Counted from the first letter of the stretch, positions 1-8,741 are shown. The stretch is DNA of 64,000 bases from Synechococcus sp. RS9916 (GCF_000153825.1 NZ_DS022299.1:248001-312000), one strand, 5' to 3'. Made by a program: numbers and translations. Notes: generated by a model not told the origin, from the letters alone.

Positions 1-1
1 A

Positions 2-673
2 GATTCTGAATCTCCGCGTTTGTTGCGGCAGAACAGCCATGTGCAGTCGATTGAACTGCGCACCTATGTGTTCATTGATTCCCTGCAGCCACAACTGGCG
101 GCCTACATGGGAACGGTGAGCCAGGGTTTCTTGCCGATCCCAGGTGATGCCTGCCTCTGGATGGAGGTGTCCCCGGGGATGGCGGTGCACCGGGTGACCG
201 ACATCGCACTGAAAGCCAGCAATGTTCGCCTCGGACAGATGGTGGTGGAACGGGCCTTCGGTTCGATGGCTCTTTATCACCGCGATCAGAGCACCGTGAT
301 CCACTCCGGTGATGTCGTTCTCGAAGCGATTGGCAGCTCGGTCGAACAACGCACCCCTGCAGACGTCAGTTGGACAGAAGTGATCAGGGCGATCACCCCT
401 GACCATGCGGTTCTGATCAATCGACAAAATCGCCGCGGTTCGATGATCGAAGCCGGGATGAGCATGTTCATCCTGGAAACCGAGCCGGCGGGCTATGTGC
501 TCATTGCCGCCAATGAAGCCGAAAAAGCGTCCAACATCACCTTGGTGGATGTGAAAGCTGTCGGAGCTTTCGGTCGTCTCACCCTGGCAGGCCGGGAAGG
601 TGATGTGGAGGAAGCTGCTGCTGCAGCCATGCGGGCCATCGAGATGATCAACCGACGTTCAGCATTGCGTTAA
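2..673 (+). CDS. csoS1D: Carboxysome shell protein CsoS1D, tandem-BMC trimer (5' end missing)
   Basis: This is a tandem bacterial-microcompartment domain protein. CsoS1D proteins form trimeric pseudohexamers with a gated central pore in the alpha-carboxysome shell. The frame is open to the left edge of the window (it begins [10 protein letters not shown]), so the true start lies outside. The TTG at 20 is only the first internal start-like codon. From residue IELRTYVF onward it follows CsoS1D of Prochlorococcus as I remember it, including [16 protein letters not shown]-like, [14 protein letters not shown] and [11 protein letters not shown] segments, and the usual length is about 250 residues. 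It sits just upstream of rdgB and the main cso operon, as in other picocyanobacteria. Function is by family. Confidence 0.93.
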   Translation, partial: DSESPRLLRQNSHVQSIELRTYVFIDSLQPQLAAYMGTVSQGFLPIPGDACLWMEVSPGMAVHRVTDIALKASNVRLGQMVVERAFGSMALYHRDQSTVIHSGDVVLEAIGSSVEQRTPADVSWTEVIRAITPDHAVLINRQNRRGSMIEAGMSMFILETEPAGYVLIAANEAEKASNITLVDVKAVGAFGRLTLAGREGDVEEAAAAAMRAIEMINRRSALR

Positions 674-700
674 CGCGCTGCTGCAGGGCTTGGGTTTCGA

Positions 701-1285
701 TCAGTCGAGCTTCAGCCGCTGACGCAGCCGTGGAGCGAGGGCGCGTGCGGCTTTCCCGCGACTGCCAAGCCGTGCAAGCTGGGAGTCATTGAGTTGGCCG
801 TAGCTGCAGCGGGCTTCACGCACCCAGAAGAGGGATTCAATTCCTGCGCCCGGGTAAGCGGGGACGGTGAGTAATTCCCCCCAGCAGACCCCTTCGGCTT
901 CCTCAACACAAACGCCTTCCGGGTTGCACAACACCATTGCGCTGCGGAAGCAGGCGGTGCGGTAGGGCTCGTCGCCCAATGCCTCGATCAACCTCTGGAG
1001 TTTTGCCTCGTTGTTGGGAGCGAAGCGCGCGGTGTAAAGGCCGGGGGCTCCATTGAGGGCATCCACTTCAAGGCCGGAGTCATCGGCGAGAGTCCACGTT
1101 CCTGTGTGCTGGGCTGCAGCCTCAGCTTTGAGGCGTGCATTTTCGAGGTACGTGCTGCCCGTTTCTTCCACATCAAGGTGGTCGGGTTGACGCCTCACCT
1201 CAACCGGAAGAGGACCAAGCATGTGCTCGATCTCCGCCACTTTGTAGGGATTGCCACTGGCAATGGTGAGAACGGGATGACCCAA
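701..1285 (-). CDS. rdgB: Non-canonical purine NTP pyrophosphatase (RdgB/HAM1 family)
   Basis: This enzyme hydrolyses dITP, ITP and XTP to monophosphates and so keeps deaminated purines out of nucleic acids. The N-terminus LTIASGNPYKVAEIEHML carries the family's nucleotide-binding signature (ASGNxxKxxE). The acidic LADDSGLEVDALNGAPG block follows at about residues 67-83, and the length of 194 residues is typical. The start is not certain. The frame has no ATG near the family's usual N-terminus and the TTG at 1285 is the best fit. The gene lies on the opposite strand between csoS1D and csoS1A, an arrangement shared by marine picocyanobacteria. No functional link with the carboxysome is known to me. 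Confidence 0.9.
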   Translation of the reverse strand: MGHPVLTIASGNPYKVAEIEHMLGPLPVEVRRQPDHLDVEETGSTYLENARLKAEAAAQHTGTWTLADDSGLEVDALNGAPGLYTARFAPNNEAKLQRLIEALGDEPYRTACFRSAMVLCNPEGVCVEEAEGVCWGELLTVPAYPGAGIESLFWVREARCSYGQLNDSQLARLGSRGKAARALAPRLRQRLKLD

Positions 1286-1378
1286 TCCGAAGCTGATGCG
1301 GCTTCCATTGTGTGGTCTAGGGGTAGGAAACGTCTGAGTTGATAAGCGGTCGGTCGCGAAGCGGCGTCAGAACGGGTT

Positions 1379-1622
1379 GAACATTCCACCCCTGCAGGCG
1401 CAGGGAACTGACGCCAGGGTGAATTTATGCACTGTGGGCCGGCTTGCAACCGAATGTTCACGGCTCCACACCTGGCTTCCAACAGCCCTGGCAAACAGTC
1501 ACTGACTGGGGTATTAGTCCCACTTATCAAGTTCACTATGGACAGTGATGCGGGAAGTCGTCCAAATCTCTTGACGAGTTCCGGCTTGAGGAAGCAATGT
1601 CGCCAGCGAACATTCCACCCCT
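1379..1622 (+). repeat. 15-base direct repeat flanking the cso promoter region
   Basis: The 15-mer GAACATTCCACCCCT occurs at 1379-1393 and again at 1608-1622, 229 bases apart on the same strand. Both copies lie in the 350-base gap before csoS1A, and the second ends 14 bases before its ATG. The match is exact and read directly. A regulatory role (protein site or leader element) is only an inference. Confidence 0.6.
1513..1527 (+). promoter_or_regulatory. Candidate RbcR/CbbR-type LysR operator upstream of csoS1A
   Basis: ATTAG-N5-CTTAT is close to the cyanobacterial RbcR motif ATTA(G/A)-N5-(C/T)TAAT, matching 8 of 10 defined bases. It lies about 110 bases before csoS1A in the only long non-coding stretch upstream of the carboxysome operon. 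A second inverted repeat, TCACT-N6-AGTGA, follows at 1533-1548. I see no clear -10/-35 pair by eye. The assignment is by motif likeness and position only. Confidence 0.4.
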
Positions 1623-1636
1623 TTCCCCGGTAGGCA

Positions 1637-1948
1637 ATGGCTAACGAAACCATGGGCATCGCTCTCGGCATGATCGAGACCCGCGGCCTGGTCCCCGCGA
1701 TCGAAGCAGCTGACGCCATGACCAAGGCTGCCGAAGTGCGCCTGATCGGTCGTGAGTTCGTCGGCGGCGGTTACGTCACCGTTCTGGTGCGCGGCGAAAC
1801 CGGTGCTGTGAACGCAGCTGTTCGCGCTGGTGCTGATGCTTGCGAGCGCGTCGGCGACGGTCTCGTGGCTGCTCACATCATTGCCCGCCCCCACCGCGAA
1901 GTTGAGCCTGCTCTGGGCAACGGCAACTTCCTCGGCCAGAAGGACTGA
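1637..1948 (+). CDS. csoS1A: Carboxysome shell hexamer CsoS1A (BMC-H)
   Basis: This is the main hexagonal shell tile of the alpha-carboxysome, a single BMC domain of 103 residues. The family core is visible throughout: IALGMIETRGLVPAIEAADA near residues 8-27, the REFVGGGYVTVLVRG strand region, and DGLVAAHIIARPHREVEP near the end. It opens the + strand operon, 69 bases before rbcL. A short stem (1956-1979, CGCT-ACCTC paired with GAGGT-AGCG around a TGAC loop) lies in that gap and may mark processing or stabilise the message. The BMC domain of csoS1E, 7 kb downstream, is nearly identical, so the two are recent paralogues. Confidence 0.97.
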   Translation: MANETMGIALGMIETRGLVPAIEAADAMTKAAEVRLIGREFVGGGYVTVLVRGETGAVNAAVRAGADACERVGDGLVAAHIIARPHREVEPALGNGNFLGQKD

Positions 1949-2017
1949 GATCTGACGCTGAACCTCTGACGAGGTAGCGCTTCTCTCCATTCTTCACCGA
2001 CCTAACGGAGTTATTCC

Positions 2018-3433
2018 ATGAGCAAGAAGTACGACGCTGGGGTCAAGGAGTACAGGGACACTTACTGGACTCCTGATTACGTTCCCCTAGACACCGACCT
2101 GCTGGCCTGCTTCAAGTGCACCGGCCAGGAAGGTGTGCCCAAGGAAGAAGTCGCCGCAGCTGTGGCCGCTGAATCTTCCACCGGTACCTGGTCCACTGTG
2201 TGGTCCGAGCTCCTCACCGACCTCGACTTCTACAAGGGCCGTTGCTACCGCATCGAGGACGTCCCTGGTGACAAGGAGTCCTTCTATGCGTTCATCGCCT
2301 ACCCCCTCGACCTGTTCGAAGAGGGTTCCATCACCAACGTTCTGACCTCCCTGGTCGGCAACGTGTTCGGTTTCAAGGCTCTTCGCCACCTCCGTCTGGA
2401 AGACATCCGCTTCCCGATGGCCTTCATCAAGAGCTGCTACGGCCCGCCGAACGGTATCCAGGTCGAGCGCGACCGGATGAACAAGTACGGCCGTCCTCTG
2501 CTGGGTTGCACCATCAAGCCGAAGCTCGGCCTGAGCGGCAAGAACTACGGCCGTGTGGTCTATGAGTGCCTGCGTGGCGGTCTGGACTTCACCAAGGACG
2601 ACGAGAACATCAACTCCCAGCCTTTCCAGCGTTGGCAGAACCGCTTCGAGTTCGTTGCGGAAGCCATCAAGCTGTCTGAGCAGGAGACCGGCGAGCGCAA
2701 GGGTCACTACCTCAACGTGACCGCCAACACTCCCGAAGAGATGTATGAGCGCGCCGAGTTCGCTAAGGAACTCGGAATGCCGATCATCATGCACGACTTC
2801 ATCACCGGTGGCTTCACGGCCAACACCGGTCTTTCGAAGTGGTGCCGTAAGAACGGCATGCTGCTGCACATCCACCGCGCCATGCACGCGGTGATCGACC
2901 GTCATCCCAAGCACGGCATCCACTTCCGCGTTCTCGCCAAGTGTCTGCGTCTGTCCGGTGGTGACCAGCTCCACACCGGCACCGTGGTCGGCAAGCTGGA
3001 AGGTGATCGTCAGACCACCCTCGGCTACATCGACCAGCTGCGCGAATCCTTCGTGCCCGAAGACCGCAGCCGCGGCAACTTCTTCGATCAGGACTGGGGT
3101 TCCATGCCTGGCGTGTTCGCCGTTGCTTCCGGCGGTATCCACGTGTGGCACATGCCCGCCCTGGTCACCATCTTCGGCGACGACTCCGTTCTGCAGTTCG
3201 GTGGTGGTACCCACGGTCACCCCTGGGGTTCCGCTGCAGGTGCTGCTGCCAACCGTGTGGCCCTCGAGGCCTGCGTCAAGGCACGCAACGCCGGCCGTCA
3301 TCTCGAGAAAGAGAGCCGCGACATCCTCATGGAAGCCGCGAAGCACAGCCCCGAGCTGGCCATCGCCCTCGAGACCTGGAAGGAGATCAAGTTCGAGTTC
3401 GACACCGTCGACAAGCTCGACGTCCAGAGCTGA
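2018..3433 (+). CDS. cbbL: Ribulose bisphosphate carboxylase large subunit, form IA
   Basis: This is the catalytic subunit of Rubisco, the enzyme fixing CO2 on ribulose-1,5-bisphosphate inside the carboxysome. The protein has 471 residues. The catalytic [17 protein letters not shown] segment, the carbamylated lysine motif [14 protein letters not shown], and the loop-6 region [11 protein letters not shown] are all intact. Placement between csoS1A and csoS2 with rbcS next is the form IA alpha-carboxysome arrangement. CGGAG lies 9 bases before the ATG as ribosome site. Codon use is strongly biased to C/G-ending codons, as expected for a very highly expressed gene. Confidence 0.99.
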   Translation: MSKKYDAGVKEYRDTYWTPDYVPLDTDLLACFKCTGQEGVPKEEVAAAVAAESSTGTWSTVWSELLTDLDFYKGRCYRIEDVPGDKESFYAFIAYPLDLFEEGSITNVLTSLVGNVFGFKALRHLRLEDIRFPMAFIKSCYGPPNGIQVERDRMNKYGRPLLGCTIKPKLGLSGKNYGRVVYECLRGGLDFTKDDENINSQPFQRWQNRFEFVAEAIKLSEQETGERKGHYLNVTANTPEEMYERAEFAKELGMPIIMHDFITGGFTANTGLSKWCRKNGMLLHIHRAMHAVIDRHPKHGIHFRVLAKCLRLSGGDQLHTGTVVGKLEGDRQTTLGYIDQLRESFVPEDRSRGNFFDQDWGSMPGVFAVASGGIHVWHMPALVTIFGDDSVLQFGGGTHGHPWGSAAGAAANRVALEACVKARNAGRHLEKESRDILMEAAKHSPELAIALETWKEIKFEFDTVDKLDVQS

Positions 3434-3440
3434 TCGGTGC

Positions 3441-3466
3441 GGAGGGTGCCATCACCGGCACTCTCC
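3441..3466 (+). promoter_or_regulatory. Hairpin in the rbcL-rbcS spacer
   Basis: GGAGGGTGCC (3441-3450) pairs with GGCACTCTCC (3457-3466) around a 6-base loop, ten pairs with one G-U. It starts just after the rbcL stop and has no T-run, so a terminator is unlikely. A role in RNA stability or processing that sets the large-to-small subunit ratio is inference. Confidence 0.5.
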
Positions 3467-3539
3467 ACCCGTTCTTCGTCATGACTCCGGCCGGATCACA
3501 CGAGTTCCGGTCCCAACAATTTCGTAAACCAGGATCCCC

Positions 3540-3881
3540 ATGCCTTTCCAGAGCACCGTGGGTGACTATCAAACAGTCGCCACCCTGGAGACCTTCGGCT
3601 TCCTCCCGCCGATGACCCAGGACGAGATCTACGACCAGATCGCGTACATCATTGCCCAGGGTTGGAGCCCGCTCGTTGAGCACGTCCACCCCAGCAACTC
3701 CATGGCCACCTATTGGTCCTATTGGAAGCTGCCCTTCTTCGGTGAGAAGGACCTCAACGTTGTGGTCAGTGAGCTCGAGGCTTGCCATCGCGCTTACCCC
3801 GACCACCACGTGCGCATCGTCGGTTACGACGCCTACACCCAAAGCCAGGGTGCCTGCTTCGTGGTCTTCGAGGGTCGCTGA
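3540..3881 (+). CDS. cbbS: Ribulose bisphosphate carboxylase small subunit, form IA
   Basis: This is the small subunit of the L8S8 Rubisco. It has 113 residues, the usual form IA length. Family landmarks include the ETFGFLPPMTQDEIYDQI-type N-terminal region, a WSYWKLPFFGE segment in place of the plant YWTMWKLPMFG motif, and the FVVFEGR end. The ATG is preceded by CCAGGA. It is the last gene before a strong hairpin with a T-run (3902-3936) that separates the enzyme genes from csoS2. Confidence 0.98.
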   Translation: MPFQSTVGDYQTVATLETFGFLPPMTQDEIYDQIAYIIAQGWSPLVEHVHPSNSMATYWSYWKLPFFGEKDLNVVVSELEACHRAYPDHHVRIVGYDAYTQSQGACFVVFEGR

Positions 3882-3901
3882 TCCCTCGACCTAACGGTTC
3901 C

Positions 3902-3936
3902 GAGCCCTGACCTTCATCAGGGCTCAACTTTTTTTC
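3902..3936 (+). terminator. Terminator-like hairpin between cbbS and csoS2
   Basis: GAGCCCTGA (3902-3910) pairs perfectly with TCAGGGCTC (3917-3925) around CCTTCA, followed by AAC and a run of eight or more T. It has the form of an intrinsic terminator, yet lies inside a co-directional gene cluster. Partial read-through would give high Rubisco and lower csoS2 and shell transcripts. That use is inference; the structure is directly visible. Confidence 0.8.
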
Positions 3937-3981
3937 GAAGGGATTCATCCCTTCCATTCACGACGACACCCTCGGGCGGAC

Positions 3982-6357
3982 ATGGCAAGACTCTCCAGTC
4001 GCGAACTCGCACTTGAGCGCCGCAAGGCGTTGACTACGGCCGGTAAGAAGGCATCGGTTGCTGCCGGTGACAAGGCCAATCGTGTGCGTAACGCCTCGGA
4101 TGCACGTCCGACCCGCACCAATGCAGCTGAGGCTTCAGCTCCTGCTGCACCTGCTCCCGCTGCTCCGACCCGTTCCTCCGGTCTGAGCGCGAGCGCTCCT
4201 CGCCCCGCCTCGTCCCACTCCTCCCAAGTGAAGGCCGTCCGTCAGCCCAGCCGCGAACTGGTGTTGGCTCGCCGTGAAGCCCTGTCCCGCCGCGGCAAGA
4301 CTGCCGACACCAGTCGGGATCGAAACCGCTCTGATGTGGCCCGTACCACCAAGCCCGCTGCCGCGGCTGAGCCGGCCAAGAAAGAGTGTGGTTGTGGCGG
4401 TGCCCGCGCTACTGAGAAAGCAGCACGTCCTGCAGTCACCGTCGAGCTGAGCAATCGCTCCGGTGATCGCCGTGCTGCTGCGGAGCGTCGCACAGCCTTT
4501 CCGAAGCGTCGTGCCATCGAAAACCCCAGTCGCGCACTGGTGTTGGCCCGTCGTGAAGCCATGGCCAAGCATGGCAAAACCGCTGGCAAGCAGCCCACGA
4601 GCGCAGCAGCTGTTGCGCGTCAGGCCAACCCTGATCTCACCAGCCGTGAGCTCGCCCAACAGGTGCGTGAGCTGCGCACCAAAGCCGGTGCTCGCAACAA
4701 ACAAAGCGCTGGCGTCACCCGCCCCACTGGCCCCAACCGTCACGGCGCCAAGCAAGCTGCTGCCGCTGATGCTCATTGGAAGGTTGGTGAAAGCACCACT
4801 ACCGCTGGTCAGACCGTCACCGGTACCCAGGCCAACCGCTCGGTGAAAACCACCGGCAACGAGGCCAGCACCTGCCGCTCAATCACTGGCACCGAGTATC
4901 TCGGCGCTGAGGTGTTCCAGACCTTCTGCCAGACCGCTCCCGAACCCACCACTCCCGCCAAGGTTCGCGTTACTGCCACCAGCCACGGCAACCGCGTGAC
5001 CGGCAACGAAGTGGGTCGTTCCAGCAAGGTCACCGGCGATGAGCCTGGCACCTGCAAGGCCGTCACCGGCACTGAATACATCTCTGCAAATCAGTCTGCT
5101 GCTTATTGCGGCGGCTCCAACCCTTCTCCTCGCAAGGTGGGCCATAGCCTCACCCTCGAGGGCCGCCCCGTCAGCGGCGTGATGGTCGGTCGCTCCTCCA
5201 GCGTCACCGGTGATGAAGCCGGTGCAGGTCGCGGCCTGACCGGCGATCAGTACCTTGGTTCTGATCCCCTGCCCGAAGGTCGCCCTGCCGCCAAGGTTGG
5301 CGTTTCGGCAACGCTGTCTGGCACCGGCGTGACCGGCACGATGGTCGGCCGCTCCTCCGCCGTCACCGGCGATGAGTTCGGCTCCTGCCATCGCGTCACC
5401 GGTGATCAATACGTCAGTGCCGAGCAGGTCAATGCCTTCTGTGGCAGCAAGCCTGAGCCTGAAGCCGCGAAAGTCGGTTTCAGCATTACCAATCGCAATC
5501 AGGTGGTGAGCGGGACCCGCACCGGTCGCTCCGAGCGCGTCACCGGCGATGAGCCCGGCAGCTGCCAGGCTGTTACCGGCACCCCCTATGCCGGCCTTGA
5601 GCAGGCTGGCCAGCACTGCGGCACTCCCGCTGTGCAAGCCATCCGTGAGCGCACTCCTGTGCGTCTCGGCACCCCTTCCGCTGCGATGACCGGCATTCAG
5701 CCCGGCGTTGGTGGTGTGATGACCGGTGATGAGCGCGGTGCTTGTGAAGCAGTGACCGGTACTCCCTATGTGGGCGCAGATCAACTGGCCGCTGCCTGCG
5801 GCAGTGATGCTCCTGCTGGCACCGAGACCCACGGTGAAGCTCCCGAGGGTGCTGCTTGGACCCGCTTCAGTGTTGTCTCTCCTGCCCGTGCTGCCCAACA
5901 GCAGCGTGATGCCCGCTCCGGTGTGACGGGTACGTCCTACGAACAAGGGAATCGGATTACCGGCCCTTTTGACATGGCTGGCGGCAAGGTGACCGGTACC
6001 GAGCAATTCCGCTTCGATAACCGCGAATTCCAAAACCGTCAGCAGCAGCGTCAGTTCCAGCCGACCGTGGCTGTGGTGAGTGAGCCTCCTGCAAAGCCTG
6101 CATCCCGGGTCACCGGTGAAGGTTCCTCCACCAAGATCACCGGTGACGACTGGGATCGCGGTGAGCATGTGACCGGCACTGAGGGCGCTTCGGCACGCCG
6201 CCGCAACCCCAGCCGTCCCGGCCCGATGAGCGCCATGTCTCCTTTCGAGCGCAAGCGCAATGAAGAGTCTGAATGGCCCGTCAGCCGTGTGACCGGTTCC
6301 AGCGGCAACACGGATAAGGGTTCCCTGATCACCGTCTCCGGCGGCGCACGGGGCTGA
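3982..6357 (+). CDS. csoS2: Carboxysome scaffold protein CsoS2
   Basis: This is the intrinsically disordered scaffold that links Rubisco to the shell. Three regions are visible in 791 residues. The N-terminal region has four basic repeats, near residues 6-22 (RELALERRKALTTAGKK), 90-106, 183-199 and a degenerate one at about 221-236. In the family these bind Rubisco. The middle region (about 270-640) has six VTG/ITG/MTG repeats of the form VTGDE...VTGTxY, five with the usual cysteines. The third (about residues 395-420) has none. The C-terminal region (about 640-791) ends SLITVSGGARG, the shell-binding tail. I see no reason to propose the ribosomal frameshift known in Halothiobacillus. The start ATG follows CTCGGGCGGAC. 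Confidence 0.97.
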   Translation: MARLSSRELALERRKALTTAGKKASVAAGDKANRVRNASDARPTRTNAAEASAPAAPAPAAPTRSSGLSASAPRPASSHSSQVKAVRQPSRELVLARREALSRRGKTADTSRDRNRSDVARTTKPAAAAEPAKKECGCGGARATEKAARPAVTVELSNRSGDRRAAAERRTAFPKRRAIENPSRALVLARREAMAKHGKTAGKQPTSAAAVARQANPDLTSRELAQQVRELRTKAGARNKQSAGVTRPTGPNRHGAKQAAAADAHWKVGESTTTAGQTVTGTQANRSVKTTGNEASTCRSITGTEYLGAEVFQTFCQTAPEPTTPAKVRVTATSHGNRVTGNEVGRSSKVTGDEPGTCKAVTGTEYISANQSAAYCGGSNPSPRKVGHSLTLEGRPVSGVMVGRSSSVTGDEAGAGRGLTGDQYLGSDPLPEGRPAAKVGVSATLSGTGVTGTMVGRSSAVTGDEFGSCHRVTGDQYVSAEQVNAFCGSKPEPEAAKVGFSITNRNQVVSGTRTGRSERVTGDEPGSCQAVTGTPYAGLEQAGQHCGTPAVQAIRERTPVRLGTPSAAMTGIQPGVGGVMTGDERGACEAVTGTPYVGADQLAAACGSDAPAGTETHGEAPEGAAWTRFSVVSPARAAQQQRDARSGVTGTSYEQGNRITGPFDMAGGKVTGTEQFRFDNREFQNRQQQRQFQPTVAVVSEPPAKPASRVTGEGSSTKITGDDWDRGEHVTGTEGASARRRNPSRPGPMSAMSPFERKRNEESEWPVSRVTGSSGNTDKGSLITVSGGARG

Positions 6358-6364
6358 TCGAGGG

Positions 6365-8155
6365 ATGGTTCGCTCCCAATCGTCTCGGAGCGGGCGCCCC
6401 ATGGCCCCTACAGCTCCCACCCGTCGACAGCTGCAACAAGCCAGCACGATCGCCGTCTTGGGCGAAGCCTCATCCTCATCCGATCAGGCTTCAACCCAGG
6501 CAGTCACCAGCTCCACGCGAAGCGCTGCGCTTGAGCGGCGTAAAGCACTGACGACGTCCGGCAAAGCCGCAGTTCTCAATGGTGGAACTGTGAGTGGTGG
6601 TCGGATCCGCACGGGTCGGGACACGCGACGTCCTGTGGCGCAGCAACCCAACTGGGTGCGGCGTAAGAAAGACGCTGGCAAGTCGGAGCCTTCGTGTTCA
6701 CCCAAGTCTCGTTTTCGCTCCGCCACTGCTTCTCAGCGTGGTGTTCTCGGTGCCCATCCCCTCACCAACCTTGAGGACAACGCCCGTCTTCAGGCCTATG
6801 AGCTGGAGGTGAAGGGCCGGTTTGAGCGGATTATTCCGCTTTTGCAGAACGTGTCTGCACTGCAGCACGACGCCGACTTCTTGGATCAGGCACAACGACT
6901 CGCCCGGGCTGAGTTGGGTTTTGATCTACCCGACCACATTCTTGAAAAATCCTGGGTGCGTCCATTGGACATGCGTGCCCTGTTCGCCTGGTGTGTGTTT
7001 CAGTCGCATCAGGCCTTCAGTGAGCGGTTCTTCCTGGATGATCCTCTTGAAGGCTCCTCGGGCAGTGCTCGTGCTGACGCATTCAATGCGTTCCTCCTGG
7101 AGTGCGGATTTCATCTGCTCGATGTGACGCCCTGTGCTGATGGGCGGCTGGCTCATTCGATTGCCTACGCCTTACGCATTCCCTTCAGTGCAGTACGCCG
7201 CCGCTCCCATGCGGGTGCTCTTTTTGATGTTGAAAACACCGTCAATCGTTGGGTCAAGACCGAACATCGTCGGTATCGCGAGAGTCTCCCCAATGAGGCC
7301 CATGCACCAACCCGTTATCTGAAAACGGTCACGTATCACTTCAGCTCCCTTGATCCCCACCATCAAGGGTGTGCAGCCCATGGCAGCAATGACGCTATCG
7401 CCGCCAGTGCTGGTCTCCAGAGACTCCACGACTTTCGTGAGGCCGTCGAAAACAGCTTCTGCTGTGGCGCGTCGGTGGATCTTCTTCTGATTGGCCTCGA
7501 CACCGATACCGATGCGATTCGCGTGCACGTGCCCAGCCGTGATGGGGAGATTCAGCTCGATCACTGGCTCTGTGCCCAATCGCTTTACGAGAGCACAGCT
7601 CCCCTCACAGCAGCCCAGGCATCCGAGGCTGTGACGGCCGCTGTTCAAACCCACTGCTCCCAGGCACCGGAGCCCGGGATGGTGCGGTTCATCAGCCAGT
7701 TGTTGATTAACAACATCTCGCAGCAGGATTATGTGCGCTCTCTGCACCAGGGGCCTTACCCCGATGCGGGCCATGCTGAGCGTTTCATCGGCGTCGGCAT
7801 CGGGTTCAAGGAAGTGCATTTGCGCAACCTCACCTACTTCGCCCATCTCGACACTGTTGAAGAAGGCGCCCCAGATCTCGACGTGGGTGTGAAGATCTTC
7901 AAGGGGCTCAATGTCTCGCGGGATCTGCCGATTCCTGTCGTTGTCCGTTTCGATTACTCCGGCAAAGTCCCGGGTGCTCGCGATCGCGCGATCGCCGACT
8001 GCCGCCGTGTTCAGGACGCAATCACCACGCGCTACCAAGACCTCGTTCGCGAAGGTCTTCTGCATCTGTTGCTCACGGTTCGCGACCGTGACCAGCCCAT
8101 TCCTGCCGAAGCGGTAGGGTCCACCCTCGAGCCTGTTCAGCAGGAGGCCCACTGA
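6365..8155 (+). CDS. csoSCA: Carboxysomal beta-type carbonic anhydrase CsoSCA
   Basis: This enzyme converts bicarbonate to CO2 beside Rubisco inside the carboxysome. In 596 residues, the Cys-x-Asp-x-Arg dyad is CADGR at about 257-261, and the second zinc pair is in HHQGC at about 332-336, as in the divergent beta-CA fold. The first 125 residues are low-complexity and basic. Within them, ALERRKALTTSGKAA (about 55-69) is nearly the same as the first Rubisco-binding repeat of CsoS2. In Halothiobacillus the CsoSCA N-terminus is known to bind Rubisco, so this copy probably docks the enzyme to it. The gene starts 7 bases after csoS2 and ends 2 bases before csoS4A, which suggests coupled translation. 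Confidence 0.96.
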   Translation: MVRSQSSRSGRPMAPTAPTRRQLQQASTIAVLGEASSSSDQASTQAVTSSTRSAALERRKALTTSGKAAVLNGGTVSGGRIRTGRDTRRPVAQQPNWVRRKKDAGKSEPSCSPKSRFRSATASQRGVLGAHPLTNLEDNARLQAYELEVKGRFERIIPLLQNVSALQHDADFLDQAQRLARAELGFDLPDHILEKSWVRPLDMRALFAWCVFQSHQAFSERFFLDDPLEGSSGSARADAFNAFLLECGFHLLDVTPCADGRLAHSIAYALRIPFSAVRRRSHAGALFDVENTVNRWVKTEHRRYRESLPNEAHAPTRYLKTVTYHFSSLDPHHQGCAAHGSNDAIAASAGLQRLHDFREAVENSFCCGASVDLLLIGLDTDTDAIRVHVPSRDGEIQLDHWLCAQSLYESTAPLTAAQASEAVTAAVQTHCSQAPEPGMVRFISQLLINNISQQDYVRSLHQGPYPDAGHAERFIGVGIGFKEVHLRNLTYFAHLDTVEEGAPDLDVGVKIFKGLNVSRDLPIPVVVRFDYSGKVPGARDRAIADCRRVQDAITTRYQDLVREGLLHLLLTVRDRDQPIPAEAVGSTLEPVQQEAH

Positions 8156-8157
8156 TC

Positions 8158-8490
8158 ATGTTGATTGTCAAGGTCATCAAGCCTCTGGTCTCGACGAACC
8201 GGATCCCTGATTTCGAACACAAGCATCTTCAGGTGGTGCTGGATGGCAGCACCAAAAAAGTGGCTGTCGATGCAGTCGGTGCTAAGCCGGGCGACTGGGT
8301 CATCTGTGTGAGCAGTTCCGCTGCCCGTGAGGCCGCTGGGAGTAAGTCGTATCCCAGTGATCTCACCATCGTTGGGATCATCGACCATTGGGAGCCCGAC
8401 CCGCCGAAACCCTCCTCCAGTGCAGCTCCATCGCCTGCTCCGAAGGCTTCCGGTGCTGCGCCTTCCGCTCCCAAGGGGACTGCCGGCTGA
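8158..8490 (+). CDS. csoS4A: Carboxysome pentameric vertex protein CsoS4A
   Basis: This BMV-family pentamer caps the twelve vertices of the icosahedral shell. The N-terminus MLIVKVIKPLVSTNR and the segment VDAVGAKPGDWVICV are typical of the EutN/CcmL/CsoS4 fold. It has 110 residues, longer than the usual 80-90, because of a Pro/Ala/Ser tail after IIDHWEPD that has no counterpart in csoS4B. Its stop codon TGA overlaps the csoS4B ATG by one base. Confidence 0.95.
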   Translation: MLIVKVIKPLVSTNRIPDFEHKHLQVVLDGSTKKVAVDAVGAKPGDWVICVSSSAAREAAGSKSYPSDLTIVGIIDHWEPDPPKPSSSAAPSPAPKASGAAPSAPKGTAG

Positions 8491-8741
8491 TGGAGATCAT
8501 GCAGGTGACTGGAACTCTTGTGTGCACCTTCCGGGTCGCCGGATTGGATCACATGCACCTGCGCCTTCTCAAGAACAACAAGGGCAAAACCCTTGTTGGC
8601 GTCGATCCCGTCGGGGCCCGTGAAGGCAACTGGGTGTTCACAGCCAGCGGTTCGGCTGCTCGTCATGCCTGCCCCGACAACACCGTCCTTACGGATCTCA
8701 CCATCGGTGGGATTATCGACAACTGGACACCGGATGGATAG
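8490..8741 (+). CDS. csoS4B: Carboxysome pentameric vertex protein CsoS4B
   Basis: This is the second vertex pentamer, 83 residues, with VGVDPVGAREGNWVF and TIGGIIDNW matching the EutN/CsoS4 fold. I place the start at the ATG of the TGATG junction with csoS4A. The frame is open further upstream, but an earlier start would overlap csoS4A by about 100 bases and has no family support. Both csoS4 genes are needed in related organisms for a sealed shell (family knowledge). Confidence 0.94.
   Translation: MEIMQVTGTLVCTFRVAGLDHMHLRLLKNNKGKTLVGVDPVGAREGNWVFTASGSAARHACPDNTVLTDLTIGGIIDNWTPDG

Noticed and set aside
2087-3346. A 419-codon open frame on the minus strand across rbcL
   Set aside because: It is the antisense shadow of a highly biased, GC-rich gene. 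It has no start site, and its protein is a His/Val/Gly-rich text with no family.
4879-6447. A 522-codon minus frame across csoS2
   Set aside because: It is the antisense shadow of the repeat region; its Thr/Gly/Ala pattern mirrors the csoS2 repeats.
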